Notes: a model not told the origin generated them from the sequence alone. Positions 1 through 8,844 are shown, counted from the first letter of the stretch. The stretch: 56,295 nt of DNA from Paenibacillus mellifer (GCF_023195895.1 NZ_JALPRK010000029.1:1-56295), one strand, 5' to 3'. Numbers and translations are program-made.

Positions 1-87
1 GATTCGCACCTTTTTCCAAATCCAGAAGTAAACCGTAATGAAGGTATTTCTCAAGAGGTAAGAGACAAGAGTCTACTTGCATAAGGC

Positions 88-426
88 TTATTTACGGATT
101 GTTACGCTCGTTCCTATCGGCACGATCCGTGCCAATTCAATGACGTCCGGGTTATACATGCGGATACAGCCGTGGGAAACCTCCTTGCCGATGGAGGAAG
201 GGTCGTTGGTCCCGTGGATTCCGTAATGGGGCCTGGACAAGCCCATCCAATAAGCTCCAAACGGCCCGCCAGGATTCGGGGCTTTGTTGACGATCGTGTA
301 AGATCCTACTGGGGTTTGCGTGAGCATTTTCCCGATTCCAACCGGAAATCCGCGGATGACGATGTTATTGTCCAGCAAGTAGAGCATTCGATCCGATAAA
401 TCCACGATGATACGGTAATTCGGCAT
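88..426 (-). CDS. L,D-transpeptidase (YkuD domain), short form
   Basis: Cell-wall transpeptidase of the YkuD fold, expected to make or exchange 3-3 peptide cross-links or anchor proteins on peptidoglycan. The catalytic signature is complete: an HGTN turn followed by SHGCIRM, with the nucleophilic Cys in the second block. At about 112 residues it is essentially the bare catalytic domain; B. subtilis YkuD carries an added LysM domain, and no LysM, signal peptide or membrane segment is visible here. I start at the ATG at 426 (MPNYRI) because GTGAGG lies about 12 bases upstream. The upstream in-frame ATG at 474 has no ribosome site and would add 16 atypical residues. Lacking an export signal, it may be a spore or mother-cell enzyme; that is inference. 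Confidence 0.85.
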   Translation of the reverse strand: MPNYRIIVDLSDRMLYLLDNNIVIRGFPVGIGKMLTQTPVGSYTIVNKAPNPGGPFGAYWMGLSRPHYGIHGTNDPSSIGKEVSHGCIRMYNPDVIELARIVPIGTSVTIRK

Positions 427-532
427 GAATACACCAGCCTCACGTTTTTTTGCTAGTGTATGACCTATAGGCATGGGTTGGCTGGGCGGGCGCGGAGAGA
501 ATCAAACTTGAATTACGGGTGAACCAACGGAG

Positions 533-563
533 AAATAAAAAACGGGCCCTTTGGGACCCGGTG
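533..563 (-). terminator. Intrinsic terminator after the HD-GYP gene
   Basis: Read on the minus strand, CGGG-t-CCC, loop AAA, GGGCCCG is followed by a T-rich run. It lies just past the stop of the 577-1620 gene. The bases between it and the L,D-transpeptidase hold nothing else recognisable. Confidence 0.7.
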
Positions 564-576
564 AATTATGGCAGAA

Positions 577-1620
577 TTATAAGTAAACCTCTTCAATCGA
601 GGTTTCGCGCTCTTTGGACAGGTCGACGAACCGGGAATCGGTTTTGACGAGCGGCCGGAAAAAGTCCGACTGGTTAGTCATAACGATGGAACCCATCTCG
701 CCGGAGTTCAGCATGACCTTCTTGCCAATGAAGTTTGGCAGTAGGTGGCGAATTAACGCCTGCGTAGGTTCAGGGCTCAGACTGCCGAAGCTAAGGCTAT
801 TGAGCTCGCGTAAGACCGATAGAAGCTCCTGCTTCGAGCGGTAAACGCGGTTAGAGGTCATCGCAGAATACACGTCAGCAACGGCGGCGATTTTGGCGAA
901 TGGATGAATTTCCTTATCGCGTAAGCCATGGGGATAACCGCTGCCGTCTTCTCGTTCGTGATGCTGCAGCGCCACCCGTGCGGAGAGCTCGTCCCCGGTC
1001 GAGCCGAGAATGATCTCATGGCCGTATTCGGTATGGCGCTTCACTTCCTCGAACTCCTCCGGTGTCAACTTGCCGGGTTTGGTCAGGATGTCTTGCGGTA
1101 CCTTGCTTTTGCCGATATCGATCAAATAGCCGGCCTTCCCTGCTTTATAGGCTTCTTCTCTGGTATACCCCATCCAGGAAGCGATATAATAGCAGAGCAT
1201 GCCGACTTGCATGGAATGATGGTATGTATAATTGTCATCTTCGCCGATCATCAGCAGCAAGGAGACAACGTCCTTCTGGGTATCGAGTTCCGAGATCATG
1301 GGTTCCAGAAGCCGATCCACTTTCGCTTCATCGATACTCCCGCTAGTTAGCGCTTCCAAAAACAATTCCTCAAATCCGTCCACGGCCTCGTTTAAATAAG
1401 GTTTAGCTCGGAAGGCAGGATCTGTAGGGAAATCGGCGTTAAGGGTTTGCGGTTCGATATCAACGTAGTCGATTCCGTGCTGCATTAATTTAACGATAGC
1501 ATCACTGGTCAACTCGCAACCTTGCTGCAAAACAAAAACGCCGAAATGATTAAATACGTCGTGTTGGAGACGGTCGCCTGGACTGAGTTCCATAATATGT
1601 ACTTTCAAGGACGATGACAC
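577..1620 (-). CDS. HD-GYP domain protein with altered HD motif
   Basis: Member of the HD-GYP family, normally metal-dependent cyclic-di-GMP phosphodiesterases (347 aa). Residues 1-125 are an N-terminal region common in Bacillota HD-GYP proteins; 130-290 are the HD-GYP domain. His134/135, the RH at 195-196, His201, the His pair 220-221 and the GYP triplet 228-230 are present. The central metal-binding HD pair is changed: residues 167-168 read ID (LIDIGK), where the family and the paralogue at 4964-6064 have LHDIGK. The codon is ATC, so the change is clear in the DNA. Catalysis is therefore doubtful; it may be a c-di-GMP-binding or scaffold protein. The start is GTG at 1620 with GGAAG nine bases upstream. 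No partner gene is in the same operon. Confidence 0.85.
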   Translation of the reverse strand: MSSSLKVHIMELSPGDRLQHDVFNHFGVFVLQQGCELTSDAIVKLMQHGIDYVDIEPQTLNADFPTDPAFRAKPYLNEAVDGFEELFLEALTSGSIDEAKVDRLLEPMISELDTQKDVVSLLLMIGEDDNYTYHHSMQVGMLCYYIASWMGYTREEAYKAGKAGYLIDIGKSKVPQDILTKPGKLTPEEFEEVKRHTEYGHEIILGSTGDELSARVALQHHEREDGSGYPHGLRDKEIHPFAKIAAVADVYSAMTSNRVYRSKQELLSVLRELNSLSFGSLSPEPTQALIRHLLPNFIGKKVMLNSGEMGSIVMTNQSDFFRPLVKTDSRFVDLSKERETSIEEVYL

Positions 1621-1689
1621 CTCATAATCTTCCAGTTTTCCTTAATCATATCAGGAAATAATTGGACTGACAATGAATTTTGTTAGATG

Positions 1690-2442
1690 TCAATCATCCG
1701 AAAGGAGGTGTTCGCCTGGAACGCGGGGGTCCCAGGGCCCAAGTCCATGGCCCTTCCACTCGGAGCCGTCTTCCCAAATCTCCTTCTTCCAGATCGGTAC
1801 GATCTGCTTTAGACGTTCAATCGCATAGCGGCTGGCTTCGTAGCACCCGGCCCGGTGAGGGGCCGATACGGCGATGACCACACTGATCTCGGCGATGTCC
1901 ACGTGGCCGATCCGGTGGCTGATGGCGCAGCGTGTACCTGGCCAGCGTTCTTCGATCTCGCCGCCGATCTGGCGCAGTTTGGCTAAGGCCATCGGGACAT
2001 AGGCTTCGTATTCAAGATGGACGGTCCGCTTTCCCTGCGTCCATTCCCGGGTTGTCCCGGTGAACGTCAACGCCGCTCCGTGGTCGGGAGCAATGACCTT
2101 GGCCGTGATCTCCTCCACGGACAGTGGTTCTTCCGTAATGATAAAGAGGTCCGATAATGCCTCGTCCTGCGGTAGGTCGGACGATGGCTCCCCGCCGGAA
2201 ACCGGCGGGATCAACGCGACCTCATCTTCTGCGGTGATCGGCGTATCGCCAGCGGCATACTCCTGATTCACGGCGACGAAGGAAGCGGAGATGAGATTGG
2301 CCGCTGAAGGATAGGTTTCCGCCAGCGCTTCCTTTAATGAAGCGGCGGTGAGAGGCCGTTCCGGATGCGGGTAGGCATAGCTGAGACTGGACGTGCCGAT
2401 TCGGTCCGCCAACCCGGCAAATAGGGCGATTTGAATATTCAT
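1690..2442 (-). CDS. moaE: Fused molybdopterin synthase, MoaD-MoaE
   Basis: Single polypeptide (250 aa) carrying both subunits of molybdopterin synthase, which inserts two sulfurs into precursor Z (cPMP) during molybdenum cofactor synthesis. Residues 1-85 are a MoaD ubiquitin-like domain ending in the diagnostic PPVSGG. After a linker of roughly 15 residues, about 100-250 are MoaE, with HRIGHV, the SAPHR motif, and IPIWKKE. In most organisms the GG must be the free C-terminus to carry the thiocarboxylate; here it is internal, so activity implies cleavage after GG. A fused enzyme, MoaX, is known from mycobacteria. It is transcribed divergently from the phosphatase gene, from overlapping promoters. 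Start ATG 2442 follows GGAGACTCCT. No other moa gene is in the window. Confidence 0.9.
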   Translation of the reverse strand: MNIQIALFAGLADRIGTSSLSYAYPHPERPLTAASLKEALAETYPSAANLISASFVAVNQEYAAGDTPITAEDEVALIPPVSGGEPSSDLPQDEALSDLFIITEEPLSVEEITAKVIAPDHGAALTFTGTTREWTQGKRTVHLEYEAYVPMALAKLRQIGGEIEERWPGTRCAISHRIGHVDIAEISVVIAVSAPHRAGCYEASRYAIERLKQIVPIWKKEIWEDGSEWKGHGLGPWDPRVPGEHLLSDD

Positions 2443-2477
2443 AGGAGTCTCCTCGGAATGGTTTGTATGTAATATAC

Positions 2478-2515
2478 ATTATAACAAGACAACGATCAAT
2501 TTTAAGGTATATAAT
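2478..2515. promoter_or_regulatory. Overlapping divergent sigma-A-like promoters
   Basis: Minus strand: -10 TATAAT (2478-2483) and -35 CTTAAA (2501-2506), spacing 17, reading into the moaD-moaE fusion. Plus strand: -10 TATAAT (2510-2515) with a weak -35 AAGACA (2486-2491), spacing 18, reading into the phosphatase gene. The two overlap, so binding of polymerase should be mutually exclusive. A short palindrome ATGTA-ATA-TACAT lies at 2467-2479. The moa leader is too short for a Moco riboswitch. Confidence 0.5.
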
Positions 2516-2579
2516 ACACATTGAACTCTAAAATTTAGAATAGGCCGAATAGATTGAGAGGGCAAGGGGGCAGTTCTTG

Positions 2580-4013
2580 ATGCCGGAGACGAACCAGGAA
2601 ACGTTAACGATACTTTACACCAACGATATCCATAGCCACTTCGAAACGATGGGGCGCATCGCGGCGATGATAGATGATTTGAGGGCCGAAGCGCCGGCCG
2701 GCACACTCCTTCTCGATATCGGCGACCATATGGACCGAGCGGCGATCGAAACCGAAGGAACGTTGGGACAGGCTAATGTGGACGTGCTTAACCTGACCGG
2801 GTACGATGCCATAACGATCGGCAATAATGAAGGGTTGACCTTTACGCCGGAATTGCTCAGCCAGACTTATGCCGGGCTGCACAGCTCCGTAGTCTGCGGC
2901 AATATCGTGGAGCTGCAAACCGGACAACCGCCGGCATGGATGCGAAGCCGGCTGGTGGTACATAAGGACGGCTTCAAGATCGGGCTAGTGGCGGCGACGG
3001 CCGCATTTGCCGAGTTCTATGAGCTGCTTGGTCTCGTATCACAAAATCCGCTGGACACGATTGCAAGGGATGTCGGACAGCTTCGCGGCGAGGTTGATCT
3101 CGTTATCGTGATGTCTCATTTAGGGCTGCCGCTGGATCGGCAGTTGGCGGAGACGGTAACCGGCATCGACTTGATCATCGGCGGCCACACCCATCACTTG
3201 CTGGAGGAGCCGCTGCAAATCGGATCAACATGGGTCACAGCAGCGGGGAAATTCGGCAACTATTTGGGGAAGGTCGTCGTCCGCCGGGACCTTGGGACCG
3301 GGCGCTTATCGATGGACGGAGTTTGCCTCCCCGTCGTAGAGGGGCCGAAGAAAGAGAAGATCGAGTCCGCTATCACCTTGCAGCGGGATGCCGCTAAACT
3401 TCGGCTGAATCGCACGGTCGCCGTGACGGATCGGGAGTTGCCGGTATCGTACTCAGCTGAATCGCCGTTTGGCAATCTGCTAGCTCAGGCGGTTCGCCGT
3501 CATACCGGCAGCGAGTTCTCCCTGGTGAACAGCGGTCAGCTGCTGGCGAATCTGCCGGCTGGCGAGATCAGCGAGGGGATGCTGCATGAGCGCTGCCCTT
3601 CGCCGATCAATCCCTGTACGATGCGGGTGTCCGGCGAAGATATTTTGGCCAGCCTGGAGGAGTCGCTGCTCGAGGAGAAGAGGGGCAAATCCATTATGGG
3701 ATTTGGATTTCGGGGGAAGGTGCTAGGCGGCATATGCGTCGACGGCTTGGAGATTGAATACGACCCCGCAGCTCCGCCCTGCAAACGGATCGTGCGGGCT
3801 AGCCTGGCTGGCGAGCTATTAAGGGAAGAGCAAACCTATCTTGTTGGCACGCTGGATATGTTTACGTTTGGCGTCGGTTACGAACGGTTAAAGCAAGGGA
3901 CGGAGAAGCGTTATATGCTGCCTGAATTTTTACGCGACCTGCTCCGTTTCGAACTGCAAACCGCCGGTGCGGTGGAAACCTGTTTTCAATCCCGGTGGAA
4001 AAAAGTAGAATAG
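2580..4013 (+). CDS. Bifunctional metallophosphatase / 5'-nucleotidase family protein (YunD-like)
   Basis: Two-domain nucleotidase-family protein. Residues 1-240 are the calcineurin-like metallophosphoesterase domain (TNDIHSHF, DIGDHMDR, GNNEG, MSHLG, GGHTHH); about 290-450 are the C-terminal 5'-nucleotidase domain (SGQL and later GFR). The usual GNHE motif reads GNNE here; I recall the YunD subgroup of Bacillus having the same feature, so it may mark substrate class rather than loss of activity. There is no signal peptide, so it is likely cytoplasmic, unlike exported UshA. I start at ATG 2580, nine bases after AAGGGGG; the TTG codon at 2577 is an alternative. Substrate is unknown. Confidence 0.85.
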   Translation: MPETNQETLTILYTNDIHSHFETMGRIAAMIDDLRAEAPAGTLLLDIGDHMDRAAIETEGTLGQANVDVLNLTGYDAITIGNNEGLTFTPELLSQTYAGLHSSVVCGNIVELQTGQPPAWMRSRLVVHKDGFKIGLVAATAAFAEFYELLGLVSQNPLDTIARDVGQLRGEVDLVIVMSHLGLPLDRQLAETVTGIDLIIGGHTHHLLEEPLQIGSTWVTAAGKFGNYLGKVVVRRDLGTGRLSMDGVCLPVVEGPKKEKIESAITLQRDAAKLRLNRTVAVTDRELPVSYSAESPFGNLLAQAVRRHTGSEFSLVNSGQLLANLPAGEISEGMLHERCPSPINPCTMRVSGEDILASLEESLLEEKRGKSIMGFGFRGKVLGGICVDGLEIEYDPAAPPCKRIVRASLAGELLREEQTYLVGTLDMFTFGVGYERLKQGTEKRYMLPEFLRDLLRFELQTAGAVETCFQSRWKKVE

Positions 4014-4049
4014 CTATAGCGCAAAGTCACACTCGATCAGGAGGAACGA

Positions 4050-4877
4050 ATGAGTCTTATTGTCTCGATTATTTTAGCCATTGTGGAAGGTTTGACGGAG
4101 TTTATTCCGGTCTCGTCGACGGGACACATGATATTGACGGCCAAGCTGATGGGCTACGACGATCAGTCGCCGGAAATGAAAACCTTTGAAATCGTCATTC
4201 AGCTAGGCGCGATCCTGGCGATGGCCTGGGTGTACCGGGAGCGAATCTTGAATCTGCTCGGCTTGAGCAAAAAAGTAACGGTGGTCGATCGGAACGCTCC
4301 GAAAGGCCGTCTTAATTTGATTCATATTCTTTTGGGGATCGTACCTGCGCTGGGCGTCGGATTCTTCTTCCGCGATTACATCAAGAGCTTGTTCAGCTCA
4401 CAGACGGTGCTGTGGGCGCTTGTGGTCGGTGGTATCTTCATGATCTTCGCCGAATGGTTCAACAAGAATAAAGCGACGATCACCGCCCCGGAGATGGATC
4501 AGCTAACCTATAAGCAAGCCTTGCTGATCGGTGTGTATCAGTGCATTTCCGTGTTGTGGCCCGGCTTCTCCCGGTCTGGTTCGACGATCGCCGGAGGGAT
4601 GCTCAGCGGTGCCAGCTACAAAGCGGCCGCCGATTTCTCGTTCCTGATTGCCATTCCGATCATGTGTGCGGTTTCGGGTTATGAAATGCTCGATTCCTAC
4701 CGATATTTAACGTCCGATACGATCGGGTATTTCCTGATTGGATTTGTGGTTGCTTTTGTGGTGGCCTATGTAGTTGTGCTGGCGTTCTTGAAACTTATCC
4801 AAAGAGTGCAGCTACGCCATTTTGCGTACTATCGATTTATTTTGGCTGCGTTATTCTGGATCTTCATCATGCGTTGA
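4050..4877 (+). CDS. uppP: Undecaprenyl-diphosphatase UppP (BacA)
   Basis: Integral membrane phosphatase that converts undecaprenyl pyrophosphate to undecaprenyl phosphate, recycling the lipid carrier for peptidoglycan and wall polymers and giving bacitracin tolerance. Both signature motifs are present: EGLTEFIPVSSTGH near the N-terminus and the PGFSRSGST loop near residue 170. At 275 aa and about eight hydrophobic segments it is full length. A strong AGGAGG lies seven bases before ATG 4050. It follows the phosphatase gene by 36 bases and may be co-transcribed, but the functions are not obviously linked. Confidence 0.95.
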   Translation: MSLIVSIILAIVEGLTEFIPVSSTGHMILTAKLMGYDDQSPEMKTFEIVIQLGAILAMAWVYRERILNLLGLSKKVTVVDRNAPKGRLNLIHILLGIVPALGVGFFFRDYIKSLFSSQTVLWALVVGGIFMIFAEWFNKNKATITAPEMDQLTYKQALLIGVYQCISVLWPGFSRSGSTIAGGMLSGASYKAAADFSFLIAIPIMCAVSGYEMLDSYRYLTSDTIGYFLIGFVVAFVVAYVVVLAFLKLIQRVQLRHFAYYRFILAALFWIFIMR

Positions 4878-4963
4878 CCCGCTTCTAAATCGAAAGTGGT
4901 GTTCGATTTCGACCGCTGATTCCAGATACATATAGAAACCTTACAGAGACGGAAGTGGAAGTC

Positions 4964-6064
4964 ATGCGGTTAATCCCAGTCGCCTCGCTGCAGGCTGGAA
5001 TGAAATTAGGCAAAAAGATTTATAATGAGGACGGGATCATTCTATTGTCCGAGAACGCAGAAATGTCTGATGCCATCATTCGCAGGCTGAAGACCCACGG
5101 CCTAGATTATGTCTATGTAGCGGATCCTCGTACGGAGGATCTGGTGATTCCTGAAATGATAGAGGAAGAGACGCAGCGCCGCGCGCTCAGCGAGATTCGG
5201 ACGAATTTCCGCAAATGGGCAACGCCAAACGTAAAGAACGTGACCTATCCTTATTTGGGCAAAACGTTCTCCGGTTTGATCGAATCGATCTTGGACGACC
5301 TCAGCGCCCGTGACGACGCGATGATCATGATGATGAATATGAACAGCATGGATCATTATTTGTATCGTCATTCGCTGAACGTTTGCGTGTATACGCTGTT
5401 GTTGGGTCAGTTTCACGGGTATACAAAAGAAGAATTGACGGTGCTGGGTCTCGGCGCTTTACTGCATGATATCGGAAAAACAAAGCTCCCCCTCGAGCTG
5501 CTGACCAAGCCGTCGCGGCTGACGGACGAAGAGTTCGACATGATCAAACGGCATCCGGAGCTCGGCTTCCAAATGCTGAAGGATGAACCGGGAATCCCGT
5601 TGTTGTCGGCGCATTGCGCTTACCAGCACCATGAGAAAATGAACGGTAGCGGGTACCCTCGCGGCATCCGCGGCAGCGAGATTCACGAATATGCTCGCTG
5701 GATCGCAATTACGGATGCTTACGACGCGATGACGACGCACCGGGTGTACCGCAAAGCGATGTTGCCGCACCAAGCGCTGGAAGTGCTGTATACGGGCTGT
5801 GGATATGAGTACGAGAAGTCGAAGCTGGAACTGTTTCGCGACCGCGTAGCGATCTACCCAATCGGGATGACCGTGAAATTGAGTACAGGCGATACCGGCG
5901 TGGTGTCAAAGATCCACGGCCATATGCCGCAGCGACCGGTGGTTCGGGTTCTGACGGACCCGCGGGGACAGGATCTCCCATCGCCTTACGAAGTAGATTT
6001 GTCCGCCCAGCTCTCCATCGTGATTGCGGAAGTGGACGGAATGGGAATGGTGGTAAGTGGATGA
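4964..6064 (+). CDS. HD-GYP domain protein, intact active site
   Basis: Probable cyclic-di-GMP phosphodiesterase (366 aa). An N-terminal region (1-125, beginning MRLIPV) precedes an HD-GYP domain at about 130-300. It keeps the metal ligands that the 577-1620 protein lacks: RHSLNV, LLHDIGK (HD at 168-169), KRHPELG, the QHHE pair and GSGYP. I prefer ATG 4964 over GTG 4955 because GGAAGTGGA then sits at the right distance and the resulting N-terminus matches the family. Its stop overlaps the start of the radical SAM gene (ATGA at 6061), so the two are translationally coupled. Confidence 0.88.
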   Translation: MRLIPVASLQAGMKLGKKIYNEDGIILLSENAEMSDAIIRRLKTHGLDYVYVADPRTEDLVIPEMIEEETQRRALSEIRTNFRKWATPNVKNVTYPYLGKTFSGLIESILDDLSARDDAMIMMMNMNSMDHYLYRHSLNVCVYTLLLGQFHGYTKEELTVLGLGALLHDIGKTKLPLELLTKPSRLTDEEFDMIKRHPELGFQMLKDEPGIPLLSAHCAYQHHEKMNGSGYPRGIRGSEIHEYARWIAITDAYDAMTTHRVYRKAMLPHQALEVLYTGCGYEYEKSKLELFRDRVAIYPIGMTVKLSTGDTGVVSKIHGHMPQRPVVRVLTDPRGQDLPSPYEVDLSAQLSIVIAEVDGMGMVVSG

Positions 6065-7203
6065 AGGAAGAACAAACGAACACGATCGATAGAGCCGAAA
6101 GGCCGATTAGCCCAGACTATGATCCGTGGGACCCGATTCGATCGCTTCGCGATTACGGACGCCACGTATTAACAAGCGTTGAGCTGACGGTGACGAATCT
6201 GTGTAATATGCGGTGCGAGCACTGTGCGGTGGGTGACAGCCTTGTGCTGAAGGAACCCGAGCAGCTGCCGTTGCCGTTGATTTTGAAGGCCCTTGATGAA
6301 GTCGAGCATTTACAGACGATCAGCATCACCGGCGGTGAGCCGACGTTCCGGCGCCAAACGGTAGAGGAGAAAATCATCCCTCTGCTCAAATACGCCAAGG
6401 CGAGGGGAATACGCTCGCAAATCAATTCCAATCTGACCTTGGACTACGAACGTTACGAGAAGCTGCTTCCTTATTTGGATGTCATGCATATCTCGTTCAA
6501 CTATACAAGCGAGCGTGACTTCCATGAGGTCGGATTCGCCCGCAGCGGGCACCCGGTCAAACCGGAGGTTGCCTACAAAATGTACGATACGATGGTCGAA
6601 AATACGCGCAGGCTCAGCGAAGCGGGCATGTTCATCTCCGCCGAGTCGATGATTAATTACCGTACGCATCGGAAGCTTCCGGACATTCACCGGATGATCG
6701 TAGAGATGGGTTGCCAAAGGCATGAGGTCCATCCCATGTATGCGGCTGATTTTGCCGAAGGCTTGCCGGTGTTGGAACTTAGCGAGATGCGGGCAGCGAT
6801 CCACTCGCTGTTGGACGAACGAGACCCGGCGCTCTGGATGCTGTTCGGAACGTTGCCGTTCTTCGCCTGCAACGGGGTCGAGGAGGATCTGCAGTTGCTG
6901 CGCCGTTTATGGAAGGAGCCCAATGTGACGGTACGCAACGACCCGGACGGACGTAATCGTGTGAATGTGAATATGTTCACCGGGGAGGTATACGTGACGG
7001 ACTTCGCAGCAATCCCGGCCTTCGGTAATGTTCGAGAAGGACGACTGGATGAGATTTTCGGTCTCTGGGTGACGGAACATCCTCTGAACCAGAAGGTAAA
7101 TTGTCACTGTGACGCAGCCGGTTGCTGCGGGCCGAATTTGCTGGTCGCGGACATGTATTATCCGGGTACGGAATTCAAAACGCGTAAAGCCGCTACATTA
7201 TGA
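6061..7203 (+). CDS. yfkAB: YfkAB-type radical SAM / CxCxxxxC protein
   Basis: Radical S-adenosylmethionine protein (380 aa). The cluster-binding motif CxxxCxxC is at Cys48, Cys52 and Cys55 (CNMRCEHC), followed by the glycine-rich SITGGEPTF. The C-terminus carries the CxCxxxxC arrangement (CHCDAAGC) that defines the YfkAB group of Bacillus. In B. subtilis it is sometimes read as two genes, yfkA and yfkB; here it is one continuous frame. The substrate is not known to me. It overlaps the upstream HD-GYP gene by four bases (ATGA), an arrangement that suggests joint expression rather than a shared pathway. Confidence 0.88.
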   Translation: MKEEQTNTIDRAERPISPDYDPWDPIRSLRDYGRHVLTSVELTVTNLCNMRCEHCAVGDSLVLKEPEQLPLPLILKALDEVEHLQTISITGGEPTFRRQTVEEKIIPLLKYAKARGIRSQINSNLTLDYERYEKLLPYLDVMHISFNYTSERDFHEVGFARSGHPVKPEVAYKMYDTMVENTRRLSEAGMFISAESMINYRTHRKLPDIHRMIVEMGCQRHEVHPMYAADFAEGLPVLELSEMRAAIHSLLDERDPALWMLFGTLPFFACNGVEEDLQLLRRLWKEPNVTVRNDPDGRNRVNVNMFTGEVYVTDFAAIPAFGNVREGRLDEIFGLWVTEHPLNQKVNCHCDAAGCCGPNLLVADMYYPGTEFKTRKAATL

Positions 7204-7237
7204 AAGGTAGAACTAATTTAGGAAAGAGGCGTATTGC

Positions 7238-8602
7238 ATGCCTGTGTCACCCGATGGTCATACCGAATTTGAAATAGGCAAGCTGATTTGGAATCTGCTG
7301 CTCGTCCTTATTCTCGTCTTCTTGAACGGATTTTTCGTGGCCGCCGAATTTTCGCTCGTGAAGGTGCGCCAATCCCGGCTTACCCAGTTGGCTCGGGAGG
7401 GTCACCGACGAGCAAATTATGCGTTGAAGGTCAACAAGCGGTTGGACACCTACCTGTCGGCGACGCAGCTTGGGATCACCCTGGCGTCACTGGGACTAGG
7501 GTGGGTCGGGGAACCGGCGGTGTCCGAGTTGTTGATCGAACCGTTGATGCACCAGATGGGCGCAACGGATCCGACGCTGATCTCAACGATATCGGTGGCG
7601 GTTGGTTTTGCGATCATTACGTTTTTACATATTGTGATTGGCGAGTTGGCGCCGAAGTCGCTGGCGATCCAAAAGTCGGAAGAAGCGTCATTATGGCTCT
7701 CGTGGCCGCTCCTGATGTTCTATCGGATATTCCTTCCGGTGATCTGGCTGCTGAATACGGCGGCCAATAGCATGTTACGGTTGATCGGCATCGAACCCGC
7801 CGGCGAAGGCGAGGCGGCGCATTCCGAAGAGGAGATCCGCATCCTGATGGATCAAAGTGCCAAAAGCGGCGTCATCGATAAGGACGAGATGAAGCTGGTA
7901 GACAATATTTTTGATTTCTCCGATATGCTGGCCCGGGAAGTGATGCTGCCGCGGACGGATATGGACTGCTTGTACACGAACCTGAGCTGGGAGGACAACA
8001 TGAAGATCGTGGCGGGCACGAAGCACTCCCGCTACCCGGTCGCCGTCGAGGATAAGGATCAGATCATCGGGTTCGTTCATATTACCGACCTGCTGCTGCC
8101 CGATTCGGAGAAGCCGCTCCATCTGGAGGGATTGGTTCGACCGATCTTGAATGTGCCGGAGTCGATGGAAATCAGCCAGGTGCTTCGCCTGATGCAGAAG
8201 AAGCACTCCCAGGTGACGCTGGTCGTCGACGAATATGGCGGAACGGCGGGCCTTCTGACCGCTGAGGAGATTCTCGAGGAGATCGTCGGCGATCTGCATG
8301 ACGAATTCGAGGATGAACGCTCGGACATCGAGAAGTTGTCGGATGACGTCTATTCGGTGGACGGCCGTTTGCTGATCGAAGAGGTGAACGACCTGGTCGG
8401 CAGCGAAATCGTAGACGAGGAAGTCGATTCGATCGGCGGCTGGTTGTTTAAGGAACTGGAAGGCACCCCGGCCAAAGGGAAAAGAAAGCAGGTCGACCGC
8501 TTCTTGTTCGAGGTCGAGGAAGCCAGCCGATTGCGCATCACGCGCGTGAAGGTCATCCGCCTCGTCGTTGAGGAGCCGGATGAGGAAATCGAAGAGGAAT
8601 AA
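7238..8602 (+). CDS. CorC/HlyC-type hemolysin family membrane protein (DUF21-CBS)
   Basis: Membrane protein of 454 aa of the CNNM/CorC-like group, implicated in divalent cation (Mg2+, Co2+) transport or resistance; the name hemolysin is historical. Residues 10-195 form the DUF21 transmembrane domain with three to four helices; about 210-335 are paired CBS domains, typical adenosyl-ligand sensors; 350-440 are the transporter-associated CorC_HlyC domain. AGGAAAGAGG precedes ATG 7238. The last 78 bases and the terminator are repeated almost exactly at 10471-10617, so this gene flanks a duplication. Confidence 0.9.
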   Translation: MPVSPDGHTEFEIGKLIWNLLLVLILVFLNGFFVAAEFSLVKVRQSRLTQLAREGHRRANYALKVNKRLDTYLSATQLGITLASLGLGWVGEPAVSELLIEPLMHQMGATDPTLISTISVAVGFAIITFLHIVIGELAPKSLAIQKSEEASLWLSWPLLMFYRIFLPVIWLLNTAANSMLRLIGIEPAGEGEAAHSEEEIRILMDQSAKSGVIDKDEMKLVDNIFDFSDMLAREVMLPRTDMDCLYTNLSWEDNMKIVAGTKHSRYPVAVEDKDQIIGFVHITDLLLPDSEKPLHLEGLVRPILNVPESMEISQVLRLMQKKHSQVTLVVDEYGGTAGLLTAEEILEEIVGDLHDEFEDERSDIEKLSDDVYSVDGRLLIEEVNDLVGSEIVDEEVDSIGGWLFKELEGTPAKGKRKQVDRFLFEVEEASRLRITRVKVIRLVVEEPDEEIEEE

Positions 8603-8670
8603 GGCGGACAAGCTCCGTCCGGTTAAATAACGCCGCACCTTCCGGTTAAGGGGGTACGGCGTTATTTTTT
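8524..8670 (+). repeat. Left copy of 147-bp direct repeat (gene end plus terminator)
   Basis: Covers the last 78 bases of the CorC/HlyC-type gene, a short spacer and its terminator. It aligns without gaps to 10471-10617 with five differences, four in the terminator loop; the coding part is identical. The two copies enclose the AT-rich leftward genes at 8845-10229. Confidence 0.9.
8627..8670 (+). terminator. Intrinsic terminator of the CorC/HlyC-type gene
   Basis: Arms ATAACGCCGCACC and GGTACGGCGTTAT (one mismatch) around a 13-base loop, followed by TTTTT. An almost identical copy stands at 10574-10617. Confidence 0.9.
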
Positions 8671-8772
8671 AAGAAAGAGGCCGGTTCTTTGAGCCATCCT
8701 GAGGAACGTATGTGGGTTATTGGCCAGCATTATTCAGCTCTTATGAATCCAGTAGAATAAGGATGGTGAGTG
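8671..8772 (+). pseudogene. Relic of a second cotJA, internally deleted
   Basis: Directly after the left terminator, a degraded ribosome site and the start TTGAGCCATCCT match the start of intact cotJA at 10738. After about nine codons the match jumps to the last codons of cotJA (TGGCC, then CTTATGAATCCA, GGATGGTGAG). About 150 bases of the middle and the cotJA promoter region are missing. What is left reads as only 23 codons. It is a dead copy created with the duplicated flank. Confidence 0.75.
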
Positions 8773-8844
8773 ATTATCGTATAGAAAATTGAATTAAGGG
8801 GTCCTTTAGGTCGTTGAAGTCGACATAAAGATAGCCCTAATGTA

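Noticed and set aside
2443..2522. Molybdenum cofactor riboswitch before moaD-moaE
   Set aside because: The predicted leader is about 30 bases, too short for the structure.
7775..8638. Long minus-strand open frame of 287 codons opposite the CorC/HlyC-type gene
   Set aside because: It is the antisense shadow of a strongly recognisable gene, has a composition typical of reversed codons (His/Asp/Gln rich) and no ribosome site.
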